A stretch of DNA of 64,000 nt from NCBI GenBank assembly GCA_964421245.1, contig CAYQVW010000001.1:1-64000 (forward strand). Reading direction: 5' to 3'. Position 1 is the stretch's first letter, and every line of letters starts with the position of its first letter. The stretch is from CAYQVW01 sp964421245. Lineage in GTDB: Bacteria; Margulisbacteria; WOR-1; XYC2-FULL-46-14. The notes below the pieces were generated by a model that worked only from the letters and a program-made list of their open reading frames with translations, ran no database searches and was not told the origin of the DNA. Shown here one piece after another: positions 8,792 through 17,857 of this stretch. The translations under genes were made by a program, and so were the position numbers.

Positions 8792-9247
8792 ATGAGCGAT
8801 AATTTATTAAAAAGAGCGAAGGCGTTTATGGGGCTTGATGTTGAGGATCAAGATGAATTGTCCGTTCCAGGAAGTCAGCTTGAAATTAGCTCAATTCTTA
8901 GGAATCGCAGAGAGACGCATAAAGAGAAAGAAGAATGCGCTTATGAAATAATCATCTATGAACCAAAGGTCTATGAAGATTCCCTTGCCATATCGGCCAA
9001 TTTGAGGTCCGGATCTCCGGTTTTGGTAAACCTTAAACACCTTGAGCCTCAAGAAGGTACTCGTTTGATTGATTTTGTTTGTGGTACCGCTTATGCGATT
9101 GATGGACACATGATTAAGATTGGGGATACTATTTTTCTCTTTACTCCTGGCTCCATTAAGGTTGTAGATGCAGAAGAAAAAGTGTCGCTATCTGATGATC
9201 TGTCCGCTCTAGGAGAGAAGAGAGATAGCTTTTTCTCCCAACACTAA
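8792..9247 (+). CDS. sepF: Cell division protein SepF
   Basis: SepF anchors FtsZ to the membrane and aligns the filaments at midcell. The 151-residue protein has an N-terminal amphipathic start (MSDNLLKRAKAFMG), a variable linker, and the SepF core from about 60: YEPKVYEDSLAISANLRSG, VLVNLKHLEP, RLIDFVCGTAYAIDG, IGDTIFLFTP. The ATG at 8792 is preferred over an upstream GTG at 8783 because AGAGGTGA lies 7 nt before it. proC follows after 4 nt, the same sepF-proC neighbourhood found in Gram-positives and Cyanobacteria. Its presence beside LPS-export genes is informative about ancestry. Confidence 0.93.
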   Translation: MSDNLLKRAKAFMGLDVEDQDELSVPGSQLEISSILRNRRETHKEKEECAYEIIIYEPKVYEDSLAISANLRSGSPVLVNLKHLEPQEGTRLIDFVCGTAYAIDGHMIKIGDTIFLFTPGSIKVVDAEEKVSLSDDLSALGEKRDSFFSQH

Positions 9248-9251
9248 ATAG

Positions 9252-10067
9252 ATGAAAAACTTAGCCCATTCTAAGATTGCCTTCATTGGTGCAGGTAAAA
9301 TGGCCGAAGCAATTATTGCTGGCCTCTGTGGTTGTAATGTGTTACCCCCACATAATATTATTGTTTCCGACAAGAAAAAATCCCGAATCAAAGCAGTAAA
9401 TGAGCATTGTCGAGTAAAATCAGTTGATAGTAATTCTTCTGCCGTTGCTTACGCCTCTGTGGTAATATTGGCTGTTAAACCTCAGGATATGGATGATGTT
9501 TTAAAGGAGATTGCTCCTTATGTAACCAAATTTCAATTAATAGTCTCAATTGCTGCTGGAATAACATTGGATAGACTACAGAAGAAACTTAAAAAAGTAC
9601 CGATTATTCGTGCTATGCCCAATAACCCTGCTTTAGTTGGTGCTGGCATTACTGCACTTTGTCGTGGGGAGTTTGCAAAAGAAATTCACCTAAAAGTGGC
9701 CGATTCCATTTTTAAGACAGTGGGGGAGACGGTTGTTGTTAATGAAAAGATGATGGATTCTATTACCGCTCTCTCGGGTTCTGGTCCGGCATTTGTTTAT
9801 CTTTTTTTAGAAGCATTAATTTCTGGAGCTTCCGCGTTAAAATTACCCAAAGAGACTGCCAGGCGATTGGCATTGAGTATGATTCAGGGATCTGCATTGG
9901 TTGTAAAAGAGACTCACAAGCCACTCAAACAATTGCGAGATATGGTAACATCAAAGGGTGGGACTACCGAAGCTGGACTTCGGACCCTAAAAAAATATAA
10001 ATTTAAAAAAGCTATTGAGGAGACTCTTCTAGCCGCTTTTAAACGATCGAAAGAATTAAGTAAATGA
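9252..10067 (+). CDS. proC: Pyrroline-5-carboxylate reductase
   Basis: Last step of proline synthesis: NAD(P)H reduction of pyrroline-5-carboxylate. The 271 residues match the family. The N-terminal Rossmann motif is IAFIGAGKMAEAII, followed by ILAVKPQ near 75 and the family signature around PNNPALVGAGITAL and SGSGPAFVYLFLEAL, with TSKGGTTEAGL near the C-terminus. It lies 4 nt after sepF and overlaps the next gene by 4 bp (ATGA), so translation is probably coupled. Confidence 0.96.
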   Translation: MKNLAHSKIAFIGAGKMAEAIIAGLCGCNVLPPHNIIVSDKKKSRIKAVNEHCRVKSVDSNSSAVAYASVVILAVKPQDMDDVLKEIAPYVTKFQLIVSIAAGITLDRLQKKLKKVPIIRAMPNNPALVGAGITALCRGEFAKEIHLKVADSIFKTVGETVVVNEKMMDSITALSGSGPAFVYLFLEALISGASALKLPKETARRLALSMIQGSALVVKETHKPLKQLRDMVTSKGGTTEAGLRTLKKYKFKKAIEETLLAAFKRSKELSK

Positions 10068-10978
10068 CATTATTAATTGCAGGAACTACTGGTTTAGATA
10101 CAATTGAAACCCCTTTTGGGAAAAAAGATGGGATTTTGGGTGGATCTGCTATCCATGCCGCAATCTCAGCTAGTTTTTTTGGGCGAGTTTCGCTTCTTTC
10201 TATTGCTGGAGAAGATTTTCCAGATTCTCATCTAGACTTTCTTAAATCAAGAAAAATTGATCATAAAGGGTTAAAAAAGGTTGCTGGCAAGACCTTTCAT
10301 TGGGAAGGATATTATGAGTATGATATGAATCAGGCCCACACCAAAAGAACAGACCTAAATTCTTTGCTTCAATTTGATACAAAACTCTCAGCAGAAGAGG
10401 CATCGGCCGAATATGTATTCTTAGCAAACCTTGATCCGGATTTACAATTAAAAATTATCGATCAATTGAAAAATCCCAAGTTTATTGCTGCCGATACGAT
10501 GAATTTTTGGATCGATCAGAAGAGGGATTCGCTACACAAACTCCTAAAGAAGGTTGATTTTATTATATTAAACGAAGGAGAGGCTCGTCAGTTCATGGAA
10601 ACCCCCAGTCTTCCTTTGGCAGGTAGAAGATTGCTCGAATTAGGGGCAAAAGGTGCTATAATTAAAAAAGGGGAACATGGGGCGGTGGTTTTTACAAAGG
10701 ACTATTTCTTTTCTGCAGCGTCTTATCCACAAGAAGAACTAAAAGATCCAACTGGAGCAGGTGATTCATTTGCAGGTGGTTTTATGGGTTATTTGTCTTC
10801 TGGTAAAGAGGTAAATCAGACTAATATTCGCTCGGCTGTAGTTATTGGCTCTGTTATGGCCTCTTTTAATATAGAAGGTTTTGGTCCGGAGAGAATGAAA
10901 CGTCTGACTAATAAAGAGATAATTGATCGTTTTGAAGAGTTTAGAAGATTTTCAATGTTTGAACCGATTAATATTTAA
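10064..10978 (+). CDS. PfkB-family sugar/nucleoside kinase
   Basis: Ribokinase-fold kinase of 304 residues. The PfkB signatures are visible: GGSAIHAAISASFFG near residue 26 (substrate side) and the ATP/anion-hole motif DPTGAGDSFAGGF near 229, which contains the catalytic Asp. NEGEA near 169 is another family block. The substrate cannot be fixed from sequence; the next gene encodes a class II aldolase-like protein, so a phosphorylated sugar or nucleoside breakdown step is possible but unproved. It overlaps proC by 4 bp. Confidence 0.85.
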   Translation: MTLLIAGTTGLDTIETPFGKKDGILGGSAIHAAISASFFGRVSLLSIAGEDFPDSHLDFLKSRKIDHKGLKKVAGKTFHWEGYYEYDMNQAHTKRTDLNSLLQFDTKLSAEEASAEYVFLANLDPDLQLKIIDQLKNPKFIAADTMNFWIDQKRDSLHKLLKKVDFIILNEGEARQFMETPSLPLAGRRLLELGAKGAIIKKGEHGAVVFTKDYFFSAASYPQEELKDPTGAGDSFAGGFMGYLSSGKEVNQTNIRSAVVIGSVMASFNIEGFGPERMKRLTNKEIIDRFEEFRRFSMFEPINI

Positions 10979-10987
10979 GGGGGAAAA

Positions 10988-11692
10988 ATGCTCGATCAAT
11001 TTAAGTTTGTTGGTAAGAAGCTGTTTGAGGAGGGATTAATATCCTCTCATGCTGGTCATATGAGTATTAGAAAAGCAGATAAAATTTACATTACAAGAGC
11101 CCTCTCCATGCTCTCTGAATTAAAAGAAGAAGATATTATTGAAGTTTCTCTTGATAAAGAGGGGGAAAATGATAAAGAGGCATCAGTTGAATTGCCAGTA
11201 CATCGCGCAATTTATTTAAAGACTAAGGTACAGGCTATTATTCATGCTCGTCCAACCGAAGCTATTGCACTCTCTTTTCAAGAAGAAAAGATTTATCCTC
11301 AAGACTCTGAGGGACGTCTTAATATGCGAACGATTCCGGTGGTCAGAACCAGAGAATCAATTAATTCTCCTGATGCAATCAAACAATTACCTGCCATATT
11401 TAATGGCGGTTATAATGCTGCAATGGTTAAGGCGCATGGTTCTTTTGCCGTTGGAGCCGATTTAGTCGAAGCATATAAATATACTTCGGTTCTTGCTTCT
11501 TCATGTAAAATAATTGCAGTTCAAAAATCTATTGCAAAGCCGCAACCTTCTACTCAGCACCAGCAAAGAGGTGGCCCGAGGAATAGTCCAAGGAGTGGTC
11601 AAAGGAGTGGTCAAAGGTCCTTTAGGGGGAAATCGGCTATTCCAGAGGGTATTGGTATCATGGGGAGAAGAGCCCCATATCGCAAGAGATGA
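10988..11692 (+). CDS. Class II aldolase/adducin-family protein, altered metal site
   Basis: FucA-like fold of 234 residues. Visible blocks are SSHAGHMSIRK near 20, VELPVHRAIYLKT near 67 (Glu of the catalytic position), IIHARPTEAIALS near 84 and VKAHGSFAVG near 146. Family members normally carry HxH in the third block; here the second His is Arg, so the metal site is probably changed. The last 45 residues are a Gln/Arg/Gly/Ser-rich tail with RSGQ repeats, unusual for this family. AAGGGGGAAA precedes the ATG. Its end overlaps rel by 4 bp. Confidence 0.8.
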   Translation: MLDQFKFVGKKLFEEGLISSHAGHMSIRKADKIYITRALSMLSELKEEDIIEVSLDKEGENDKEASVELPVHRAIYLKTKVQAIIHARPTEAIALSFQEEKIYPQDSEGRLNMRTIPVVRTRESINSPDAIKQLPAIFNGGYNAAMVKAHGSFAVGADLVEAYKYTSVLASSCKIIAVQKSIAKPQPSTQHQQRGGPRNSPRSGQRSGQRSFRGKSAIPEGIGIMGRRAPYRKR

Positions 11693-13635
11693 AAAAAGAC
11701 GAGCTCCTTTTAAAAATAAAATCCTATAATCCTACAGCTGATTTTAAATTGGTTGAAAGAGCTTTCCTCTTTGCAAAAGAAAAACATAAAGGAGACAAAC
11801 GACTTTCTGGTGATCCATTTATAATCCATCCATATGAAGTTGCAATGATCTTAGCCGATCTTGAGCAGGATGTTCCAACAATTTGTGCTGCGCTTTTGCA
11901 CGATACGATTGAAGATGTTGATATTAAAAGAGAGGAGATAAAAAACCTTTTTTCTGAAGAAATTGCCCATTTAGTTGAGGGAGTTACCAAACTTGGCCAA
12001 TTAGTTTATGAGTCAAAAGAAGAACAGCAGGCAGAAAACTTTCGTAAGATGTTTATGGCAATGGGTAGGGACCTTCGAGTTATTATTATTAAGCTTGCTG
12101 ACCGCCTGCATAATATGCGCACCCTAGAATATTTACCGCCGAAAAAAATAAAAGAGACCGCTCTTGAAACAAAAGAAATTTTTGCTCCTTTGGCACATCG
12201 CTTGGGAATGTGGAAGATTAAATGGGAATTGGAGGATTTATCCTTTCAGTTTTTAGAGGAAAAAGAATTCCAGTTTATTAGAAAAAAAATTGCCAAAAGT
12301 CGCAAGGCCCGAGAGGGTTATATTAAGGAGTTTATCGAACTGGTTTCGGGAGTCTTAAAAAAGGTATCAATCGAAGCCGATATTTATGGGCGACCAAAGC
12401 ATTTCTATAGTATTCATCGTAAAATGCTTGAACAGAATCTTGATTTTGATGAGATTTATGATTTAACTGCAATTCGTCTTTTGGTTGAAACTGTTAAAGA
12501 ATGTTATGCGGCACTTGGAATAATTCACTCAGCCTGGAAGCCTATTTCAGGTCGTTTTAAGGACTATATTGCTGTTCCAAAGAGCAATGGCTATCAGTCC
12601 TTGCACACGACTGTGATCGGGCCAGAGGGGAGACCAGTTGAAATACAAATTAGGACTCGCCTGATGCATCGGATTGCAGAATATGGGATTGCTGCCCACT
12701 GGGTTTATAAGGAGAAAACATCAGATAAAAACTTTGATCTTAAGATGTCTTGGTTTAGACGCTTGCTTGAAAACCAAAATGAACTAAAAGATGCCAAAGA
12801 CTTTATGGAGAGCTTGAAAATTGATCTTTTTACAGAAGAGGTTTTTGTCTATACTCCCAAGGGAGATGTTTTTCAATTACCCGTCTCTGCATCACCGATT
12901 GATTTTGCCTATCATATCCACACGCAAGTTGGGCATAGGATCCAAGGGGCAAAGGTAAATGGAAAGATTGTTCCTCTAGACTATCAACTTCAAAATGGAG
13001 ACATTGTCGAAATATTAACAGGAAAGATTGATGCCCCACACATGGACTGGTTAAAATTTGTAAAGACTGGCAGTGCCCGCGCTCGAATTCGAAGCTGGTT
13101 CAAAAAACATAAACCGCCAGAACAACCACAGGAGAAAAAAGAAGAGGAATCAAAAGTAGTTGAGTTATCCAAGCCTCGCCGTAGAAAAATTGTTCTTGGG
13201 ATCAAGGTCTCTGGTTTATCTGGTGTATTAGTTCGGATTTCAAAATGTTGTAAACCTTTACCTGGAAATAAGATAATCGGATTAGTAAGCCGTGGAAGAG
13301 GGATATCGGTGCATCGAGCGGATTGTCGTACCCTGGCACAACAAAAGATTAATAAAGATAAATTAGTTGATGTTGCTTGGGATTTAAGCCAAGATGTTTA
13401 TTATCCGGTAGCAATAGAAGTTGAGGCTTTTGATCGGGTTGGCATATTTAAGGATGTTTTAGCATCTATTTCTAATACCGATACCAATGTTGTGTCGGCC
13501 TCTGTTTCGACCAAGCGTGGAAGCTCTGCCTTTTTAAATGTAGTGGTTGATGTAAAAGAGGTAAAACACCTCGAAAAAATGTTGGCTGTTATACGTTCTC
13601 TCTCCGATGTTTATGATGTACATCGGGTTGAATAA
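11689..13635 (+). CDS. rel: Bifunctional (p)ppGpp synthetase/hydrolase
   Basis: Stringent-response enzyme that makes and hydrolyses (p)ppGpp. The 648 residues contain an intact HD hydrolase domain (ALLHDTIED near 68, KLADRLHNMRTL near 136), a synthetase domain (YGRPKHFYSIHRKM near 238, VPKSNGYQSLHTTV near 302), a TGS domain (EVFVYTPKGDVFQLP near 384), the Cys-containing region ISKCCKPLPGNKIIG near 515 and a C-terminal ACT domain. It is somewhat shorter than the ~730-residue norm between TGS and ACT. It closes the sepF operon, overlapping the aldolase gene by 4 bp. Confidence 0.96.
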   Translation: MKKDELLLKIKSYNPTADFKLVERAFLFAKEKHKGDKRLSGDPFIIHPYEVAMILADLEQDVPTICAALLHDTIEDVDIKREEIKNLFSEEIAHLVEGVTKLGQLVYESKEEQQAENFRKMFMAMGRDLRVIIIKLADRLHNMRTLEYLPPKKIKETALETKEIFAPLAHRLGMWKIKWELEDLSFQFLEEKEFQFIRKKIAKSRKAREGYIKEFIELVSGVLKKVSIEADIYGRPKHFYSIHRKMLEQNLDFDEIYDLTAIRLLVETVKECYAALGIIHSAWKPISGRFKDYIAVPKSNGYQSLHTTVIGPEGRPVEIQIRTRLMHRIAEYGIAAHWVYKEKTSDKNFDLKMSWFRRLLENQNELKDAKDFMESLKIDLFTEEVFVYTPKGDVFQLPVSASPIDFAYHIHTQVGHRIQGAKVNGKIVPLDYQLQNGDIVEILTGKIDAPHMDWLKFVKTGSARARIRSWFKKHKPPEQPQEKKEEESKVVELSKPRRRKIVLGIKVSGLSGVLVRISKCCKPLPGNKIIGLVSRGRGISVHRADCRTLAQQKINKDKLVDVAWDLSQDVYYPVAIEVEAFDRVGIFKDVLASISNTDTNVVSASVSTKRGSSAFLNVVVDVKEVKHLEKMLAVIRSLSDVYDVHRVE

Positions 13636-13640
13636 AGTGA

Positions 13641-13646
13641 TATAAT
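13641..13646 (+). promoter_or_regulatory. -10 box of trpD, probably leaderless
   Basis: TGATATAAT is an extended -10 ending 7 nt before the trpD ATG, in the 18-nt gap after rel. No ribosome binding site precedes the start. Confidence 0.65.
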
Positions 13647-13653
13647 ACTCGGT

Positions 13654-14670
13654 ATGTTACGAGATTTTATTAAGAAGGTTGCTAATTTTGAGAATTTAAC
13701 CCCAAAAGAGGCGGAAAAGTCTCTCAATATCATCATGACGGGGAAGGCTACTCCCTCCCAGATTGCTTGTTTTTTAACTGCGCTTAGAATGAAGGGTGAG
13801 ACAATTGACGAGATTACCGGATTTGCCAAAACGATGCGCAAACATGCTCGTAAGGTTAAGGCGAAGGCGAAGGGTTTGGTTGATACCTGTGGAACTGGTG
13901 GGGATGTATCTCATACTTTTAATATTTCGACTCTCTCTGCATTAGTTGCTGCAGGCGCTGGAGTCTCTGTTGCCAAACATGGAAATCGCTCAGTCTCGTC
14001 CAAGTGCGGTAGTGCAGATATTTTAGAAGCGCTTGGGGTGAAAATTGACCTTGAACCTAAAAAAGTAAAGAGATGTATTGAGCATGTTGGTATCGGTTTT
14101 CTTTTTGCTCCAGTTTTTCACAAGGCAATGAAATTTGTAATGCCTTCTCGTCGAGAAATTGGAATTAGAACTGTTTTTAATATTCTTGGTCCATTAACTA
14201 ATCCGGCAAATGCCAAAGCACAGGTTTTGGGGGTTTATGATCCAAAATTAACTACCTTAATGGCAGGAGTATTAAAAAATCTAGGCGTAAAACATGCCTT
14301 GGTGGTTCATGGTAATTCTGGATTAGATGAAATGTGTATTTCAAAGAGTACTAGTGTTTCAGAATTAAAGGGTGGAAAGATTAGGAATTATACCCTCTAT
14401 CCAGAGGATGTTGGTTTGAATCGTGGTAAAAAGTCCTCACTGATCTGTCGTGACCTTTTGGCAAATAAGAGAATGGCTTTAAAGATTCTTAAAGGGAAAG
14501 AACGGGGGACTCCTCGGCAGATAGTCTTATTAAATGCTGGATCTGTTATTTATGTATCCGGGAGAGCTTTTTCTATCAGAGAGGGCATCTTAAAAGCCAC
14601 AAAGTCAATTGATTCTGGAGCAGCTTTAGGAAAGCTAAAAGAGTTAGTTAGGTTTAGCAATAAAGGGTAA
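13654..14670 (+). CDS. trpD: Anthranilate phosphoribosyltransferase
   Basis: Transfers phosphoribose from PRPP to anthranilate in tryptophan synthesis. The 338 residues carry the family blocks DTCGTGGDVSHTFNIST near 73, AKHGNRSVSSKCGSADILEALG near 107, FLFAPVFHKAMKFVMPSRR near 149 and FNILGPLTNPA near 174. The alternative, a pyrimidine nucleoside phosphorylase, shares the fold but not these motifs. No other trp synthesis gene lies nearby; instead it heads a transcript that continues into lptB after 3 nt. Confidence 0.92.
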   Translation: MLRDFIKKVANFENLTPKEAEKSLNIIMTGKATPSQIACFLTALRMKGETIDEITGFAKTMRKHARKVKAKAKGLVDTCGTGGDVSHTFNISTLSALVAAGAGVSVAKHGNRSVSSKCGSADILEALGVKIDLEPKKVKRCIEHVGIGFLFAPVFHKAMKFVMPSRREIGIRTVFNILGPLTNPANAKAQVLGVYDPKLTTLMAGVLKNLGVKHALVVHGNSGLDEMCISKSTSVSELKGGKIRNYTLYPEDVGLNRGKKSSLICRDLLANKRMALKILKGKERGTPRQIVLLNAGSVIYVSGRAFSIREGILKATKSIDSGAALGKLKELVRFSNKG

Positions 14671-14673
14671 TTA

Positions 14674-15396
14674 ATGTTTATTAAGACTGATAAGTTAGTA
14701 AAATCGTATAAGGGTAGACGGGTTGTTGATGAAATTAGTGTCGAGTGTAATCAGGGAGAAATTGTTGGAATCTTGGGTCCAAACGGTGCTGGAAAGACTA
14801 CTACTTTTTCTATGATTGTTGGTTTGGTAAAGCCGGATTTTGGACATGTTTTTTTAGCTGAAAACGAAATAACCTATTTGCCAATGCACCGTCGTGCCAA
14901 AATGGGGCTTGGTTATCTGCCTCAAGAAGCATCAATCTTTCGCAAACTCACTGTTGAAGAAAATATAATAATTCTTTGGGAATTGATGCCGCAAGTTAAA
15001 AAATCAGAATATGAAGAGAGATTAGTATCTCTATTAGATGAGTTTGGTGTTACCCATCTTCGCAAACAAAGAGCTTATACCTTGTCTGGGGGAGAGCAGC
15101 GCAGGGTAGAAATTGCACGTGCCCTGGCTACTAATCCTTCTTTCTTATTACTGGATGAACCGTTCACCGGGATAGATCCAAAAACTGTTACAGATATTCA
15201 GGAAATCATGACACATTTAAAGAAAAAAGGAATTGGAATTGTTATAACAGACCACAATGTGCGGGAGACTTTAAAAATTACAGATCGAGCTTATATTGTT
15301 CACAAGGGGGAAATTTTAATATCTGGTTCTGGAGATGAAGTTGCAAAATCAGAAGCCGCAAAAAAATTCTATCTTGGAGACCAGTTTGAGCTCTGA
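14674..15396 (+). CDS. lptB: LPS export ABC transporter ATPase LptB
   Basis: ATPase that powers LPS extraction from the inner membrane. The 240-residue protein has Walker A GPNGAGKTTT near 37, the Q-loop YLPQEASIFR typical of LptB, signature LSGGEQRRVEIARAL near 137, Walker B LLLDEPFTGIDP near 159 and the H-switch ITDHNVRETL near 192. The permease gene follows immediately with a 1-bp overlap (TGATG), which supports the LptB assignment over a generic branched-chain transporter ATPase. Confidence 0.93.
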   Translation: MFIKTDKLVKSYKGRRVVDEISVECNQGEIVGILGPNGAGKTTTFSMIVGLVKPDFGHVFLAENEITYLPMHRRAKMGLGYLPQEASIFRKLTVEENIIILWELMPQVKKSEYEERLVSLLDEFGVTHLRKQRAYTLSGGEQRRVEIARALATNPSFLLLDEPFTGIDPKTVTDIQEIMTHLKKKGIGIVITDHNVRETLKITDRAYIVHKGEILISGSGDEVAKSEAAKKFYLGDQFEL

Positions 15397-16487
15397 TGCT
15401 AAAACAAATTGACCGCTATATATTTAAAGAGCTTTTTGATCCTTTTCTCTTTGGACTACTCTCTTTCTCACTAATTCTTTCTGCCTCTATGGTTATGTTT
15501 GAACTCGTTCGTGCTGTGGTTATGTCCGGGATGCCATTAATTGTAGCACTTAAAATATTTATCTATAGACTTCCAGGCGTTGTGGTTTATATTTTTCCAA
15601 TGGCGGCGCTCTTAGCTGCTCTTTTGGGCTTTGCTCGGCTTTCAAAAGACTCAGAGATTACTGCCTTTCGTGCCAATGGAATTAGCTTACAACGTTTAAT
15701 GATTCCGGTAATTATTTTTGGTATTGTGGTTTCTGTAGTTAATCTTCTCTTTTATGAAATTGTTGTTCCTGAAGCGAACAAGGCAGCGAAAAATTTATTG
15801 ATTGAATCAGCTATCAAAAAAGCACCAACGATTGAAGAGAACGTTTTTGTGCCAGAATTTTCTAGAGGATCCCTAAAGCGGGTTTTCTATGCACGTAAGC
15901 TAGAAAATGAAGTTATGAAGGGGGTTATTGTACAGGAGTTCTCAAATGGTGTTCTCTCCCAAATTATTAATGCCAAAGAGGCCTTATGGCAGAAGGATCA
16001 AAAATCCTGGCTATTTCGGGGTGGGATTATATATATATTATCAGGTGATGGTGAATATAAGCATCTTATTAAGTTTGAAGAACAGTCTATTGCAATCAAG
16101 TTTACCCCTCAAGATCTTTATTCTGATGAGAAAAAACCTGAAGAGATGAGTATTTCCGTACTCAGAAAATATATTAATTTAAAGGAGCGAATGGGGGAGA
16201 AGATTACTAGTTTAAAAATTCAGCTTAATATGAAGATTGCGATTCCATTTGCGAGTCTGGTTTTTGTATTGCTCGGTGCTCCGCTTGGATTGTCTCCTCG
16301 CAGGTCTAGTTCTTCAATTGGGCTTGGTCTTTCTATTATTGTAGTTTTTGTATATTATGTCTTGATGTTTTTTTCAATGGCATTGGGAGAACTTGATCTT
16401 ATTTCACCGGCCCTCTCGGCTTGGCTTCCAAATATCTTGACGGCTATTCTTGCCTACTATTTTATTCGCAGAGCGAGTATGATTTAA
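15396..16487 (+). CDS. LptF/LptG-family LPS export permease
   Basis: YjgP/YjgQ-family inner-membrane permease of the LptBFG complex, 363 residues. The start MLKQIDRYIFKELFDPFLFGLLSF is typical. Three transmembrane helices lie in the first 120 residues (with RLSKDSEITAFRANGISL near 88, a strongly conserved family block), a periplasmic beta-jellyroll region follows, and three more helices close the protein (PFASLVFVLLGAPLGL near 286). It sits next to lptB. A second paralogue is at 25189, so this one could be LptF or LptG; sequence alone does not decide. Confidence 0.9.
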   Translation: MLKQIDRYIFKELFDPFLFGLLSFSLILSASMVMFELVRAVVMSGMPLIVALKIFIYRLPGVVVYIFPMAALLAALLGFARLSKDSEITAFRANGISLQRLMIPVIIFGIVVSVVNLLFYEIVVPEANKAAKNLLIESAIKKAPTIEENVFVPEFSRGSLKRVFYARKLENEVMKGVIVQEFSNGVLSQIINAKEALWQKDQKSWLFRGGIIYILSGDGEYKHLIKFEEQSIAIKFTPQDLYSDEKKPEEMSISVLRKYINLKERMGEKITSLKIQLNMKIAIPFASLVFVLLGAPLGLSPRRSSSSIGLGLSIIVVFVYYVLMFFSMALGELDLISPALSAWLPNILTAILAYYFIRRASMI

Positions 16488-16488
16488 A

Positions 16489-17412
16489 ATGCTTGCCTTC
16501 TGGATAATCTTACTCTTAATTGTTGTTTCTGGATTTGTTTCTTACTTTGGAGATAAAGTAGGCCATTATGTAGGACGACGCCGTCTTTCTGTCTTTGGAA
16601 TGCGTCCTCGCTTTACTGCAATATTGGTTTCTATTGTTTCAGGAATTTTGATTGCAAGTATTACTTTTGGTACTTTTATTGTTTTATCTCGTGAAGCTCG
16701 GTTAGCTTTATTTGGTTTAGAAGATTTGCGTGGCAAGATAATCTCTTTGGAAAAGGTAAGAAACAAACTTGAAAAAGAGATTGAGGTAAGACAAAAAGGA
16801 TCTTTATTGTTTCGCAATGGAGAGGTCTTTTTAACCACTCTTATTCCGGGGGGGCTTGATCAGGTATCTGCTGACCAAAAGATAAAACAGGTTTTAGACC
16901 TTCTTGGTTTATATCTTTCTAATTTGGGTATAAAAGATGGGGAGTCTCTTATCTCTTTGTCGAACAAAAATTACAAAAGAGCGGTTAATTTATTATCTTC
17001 TCGTTCAGAAGATCAGGTTTTACAGGTTAAAGTTATAAGAAATGTTATTTATGGTGAGAAGATTGCAATTGAGCTTATCTTTTCACCTAACCGTTTAGTT
17101 TATTTAGAAGGTGAGGAAATAATTGGGAGTGAGATTAATTCTTCTTTATCTGATCCTGAAATAGAGAGAGAATTGCAGCTTTTATTGGCTGAGGCCCGGG
17201 CATTGGCTGAGAGAAAAGGGATTATTCCAGATGCGACAGGCTCTTTAGGCAGTATTCCATATGCGGAGATATTTAATACTGTAAAGGCGATAAGGCCCGT
17301 CTCGCCGAGGGCTCGCCGAGGCGGACAAAAAGGCAAAAACGTAAAGGTAAAAGTAGTTGCGAATAGGCCAATTTATTCTATTGGACCATTAAGTGTTAGT
17401 TTTGATTTATGA
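16489..17412 (+). CDS. DUF3084 membrane protein
   Basis: DUF3084 family, of unknown function and best known from Cyanobacteria. The 307 residues start with a TM helix, then the diagnostic YFGDKVGHYVGRRRLSVFGMRPRFTA near 19-44 (motif split here by reading), a second TM helix, and a coiled-coil stretch near 85-105. Near residue 270 a GC-rich insert encodes PVSPRARRGGQKG (see repeat). It lies 1 nt after the lptF/G gene and overlaps the next gene by 4 bp, so it may act in envelope biogenesis with the Lpt genes, by inference. Confidence 0.82.
   Translation: MLAFWIILLLIVVSGFVSYFGDKVGHYVGRRRLSVFGMRPRFTAILVSIVSGILIASITFGTFIVLSREARLALFGLEDLRGKIISLEKVRNKLEKEIEVRQKGSLLFRNGEVFLTTLIPGGLDQVSADQKIKQVLDLLGLYLSNLGIKDGESLISLSNKNYKRAVNLLSSRSEDQVLQVKVIRNVIYGEKIAIELIFSPNRLVYLEGEEIIGSEINSSLSDPEIERELQLLLAEARALAERKGIIPDATGSLGSIPYAEIFNTVKAIRPVSPRARRGGQKGKNVKVKVVANRPIYSIGPLSVSFDL
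17295..17325. repeat. GC-rich duplication within the DUF3084 gene
   Basis: CTCGCCGAGG occurs at 17301-17310 and again at 17312-17321 inside a G+C-rich patch of an otherwise AT-rich gene. It is in frame and encodes Arg/Gly/Pro residues. Confidence 0.7.
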
Positions 17413-17792
17413 TTATTTTGGCAATTGATCCGGGCAAAGATAAGTGTGGAATTGCGGTTTTGGGGCAATTTGAGATCCTCTTTAAAAAAATAGTAAAAAC
17501 AAAAAAAATCAAAAAAGAGATTAAATCCTTGCTTGCTTCTTATAAAATCAAAGAAATTATTATTGGTGATGGAACCTCATCGGATAATATAAAAAAACAA
17601 TCACGAGCTTTTAATTTGCCGATCAAAATAGTTAAAGAGGCTTTTTCAACTCTTTACGCCCGTAAATTATATTGGCAAGACAACCCACCAAAGGGATTGC
17701 TTCGTTTTATTCCCAAAGGACTCCTTTTTCCTCCTCGCCCAATAGATGACTATGCTGCAGTGGTTATTGGGCAGCAATGTCTAGAAAAATAG
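17409..17792 (+). CDS. RNase H-fold (YqgF/RuvC-like) protein
   Basis: Small 127-residue protein with an RNase H-like start, ILAIDPGKDKCGIAVL, a middle IKEIIIGDGTSSD block and a C-terminal PIDDYAAVVIGQQ segment holding a late acidic pair. This order of acidic residues resembles YqgF/RuvX and RuvC nucleases, so a nucleic-acid cleavage role is plausible, but it is too short and divergent to name the substrate. It overlaps DUF3084 by 4 bp; a similar DUF3084-nuclease-like pair is known from Cyanobacteria. It closes the trpD-lptB transcript. Confidence 0.75.
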   Translation: MIILAIDPGKDKCGIAVLGQFEILFKKIVKTKKIKKEIKSLLASYKIKEIIIGDGTSSDNIKKQSRAFNLPIKIVKEAFSTLYARKLYWQDNPPKGLLRFIPKGLLFPPRPIDDYAAVVIGQQCLEK

Positions 17793-17795
17793 CCT

Positions 17796-17824
17796 GAAAT
17801 TTTTCTCCTCTCTATCCGATAAAA
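17796..17824 (+). promoter_or_regulatory. FliA/sigma-28-like promoter, site 2
   Basis: GAAATTTT, 13 nt, CGATAAAA. It lies just after the preceding stop codon and 33 nt before the orphan gene at 17858. Confidence 0.6.
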
Positions 17825-17857
17825 AAGCATAAGAGAAAAATAATTTTGGAGGATATT

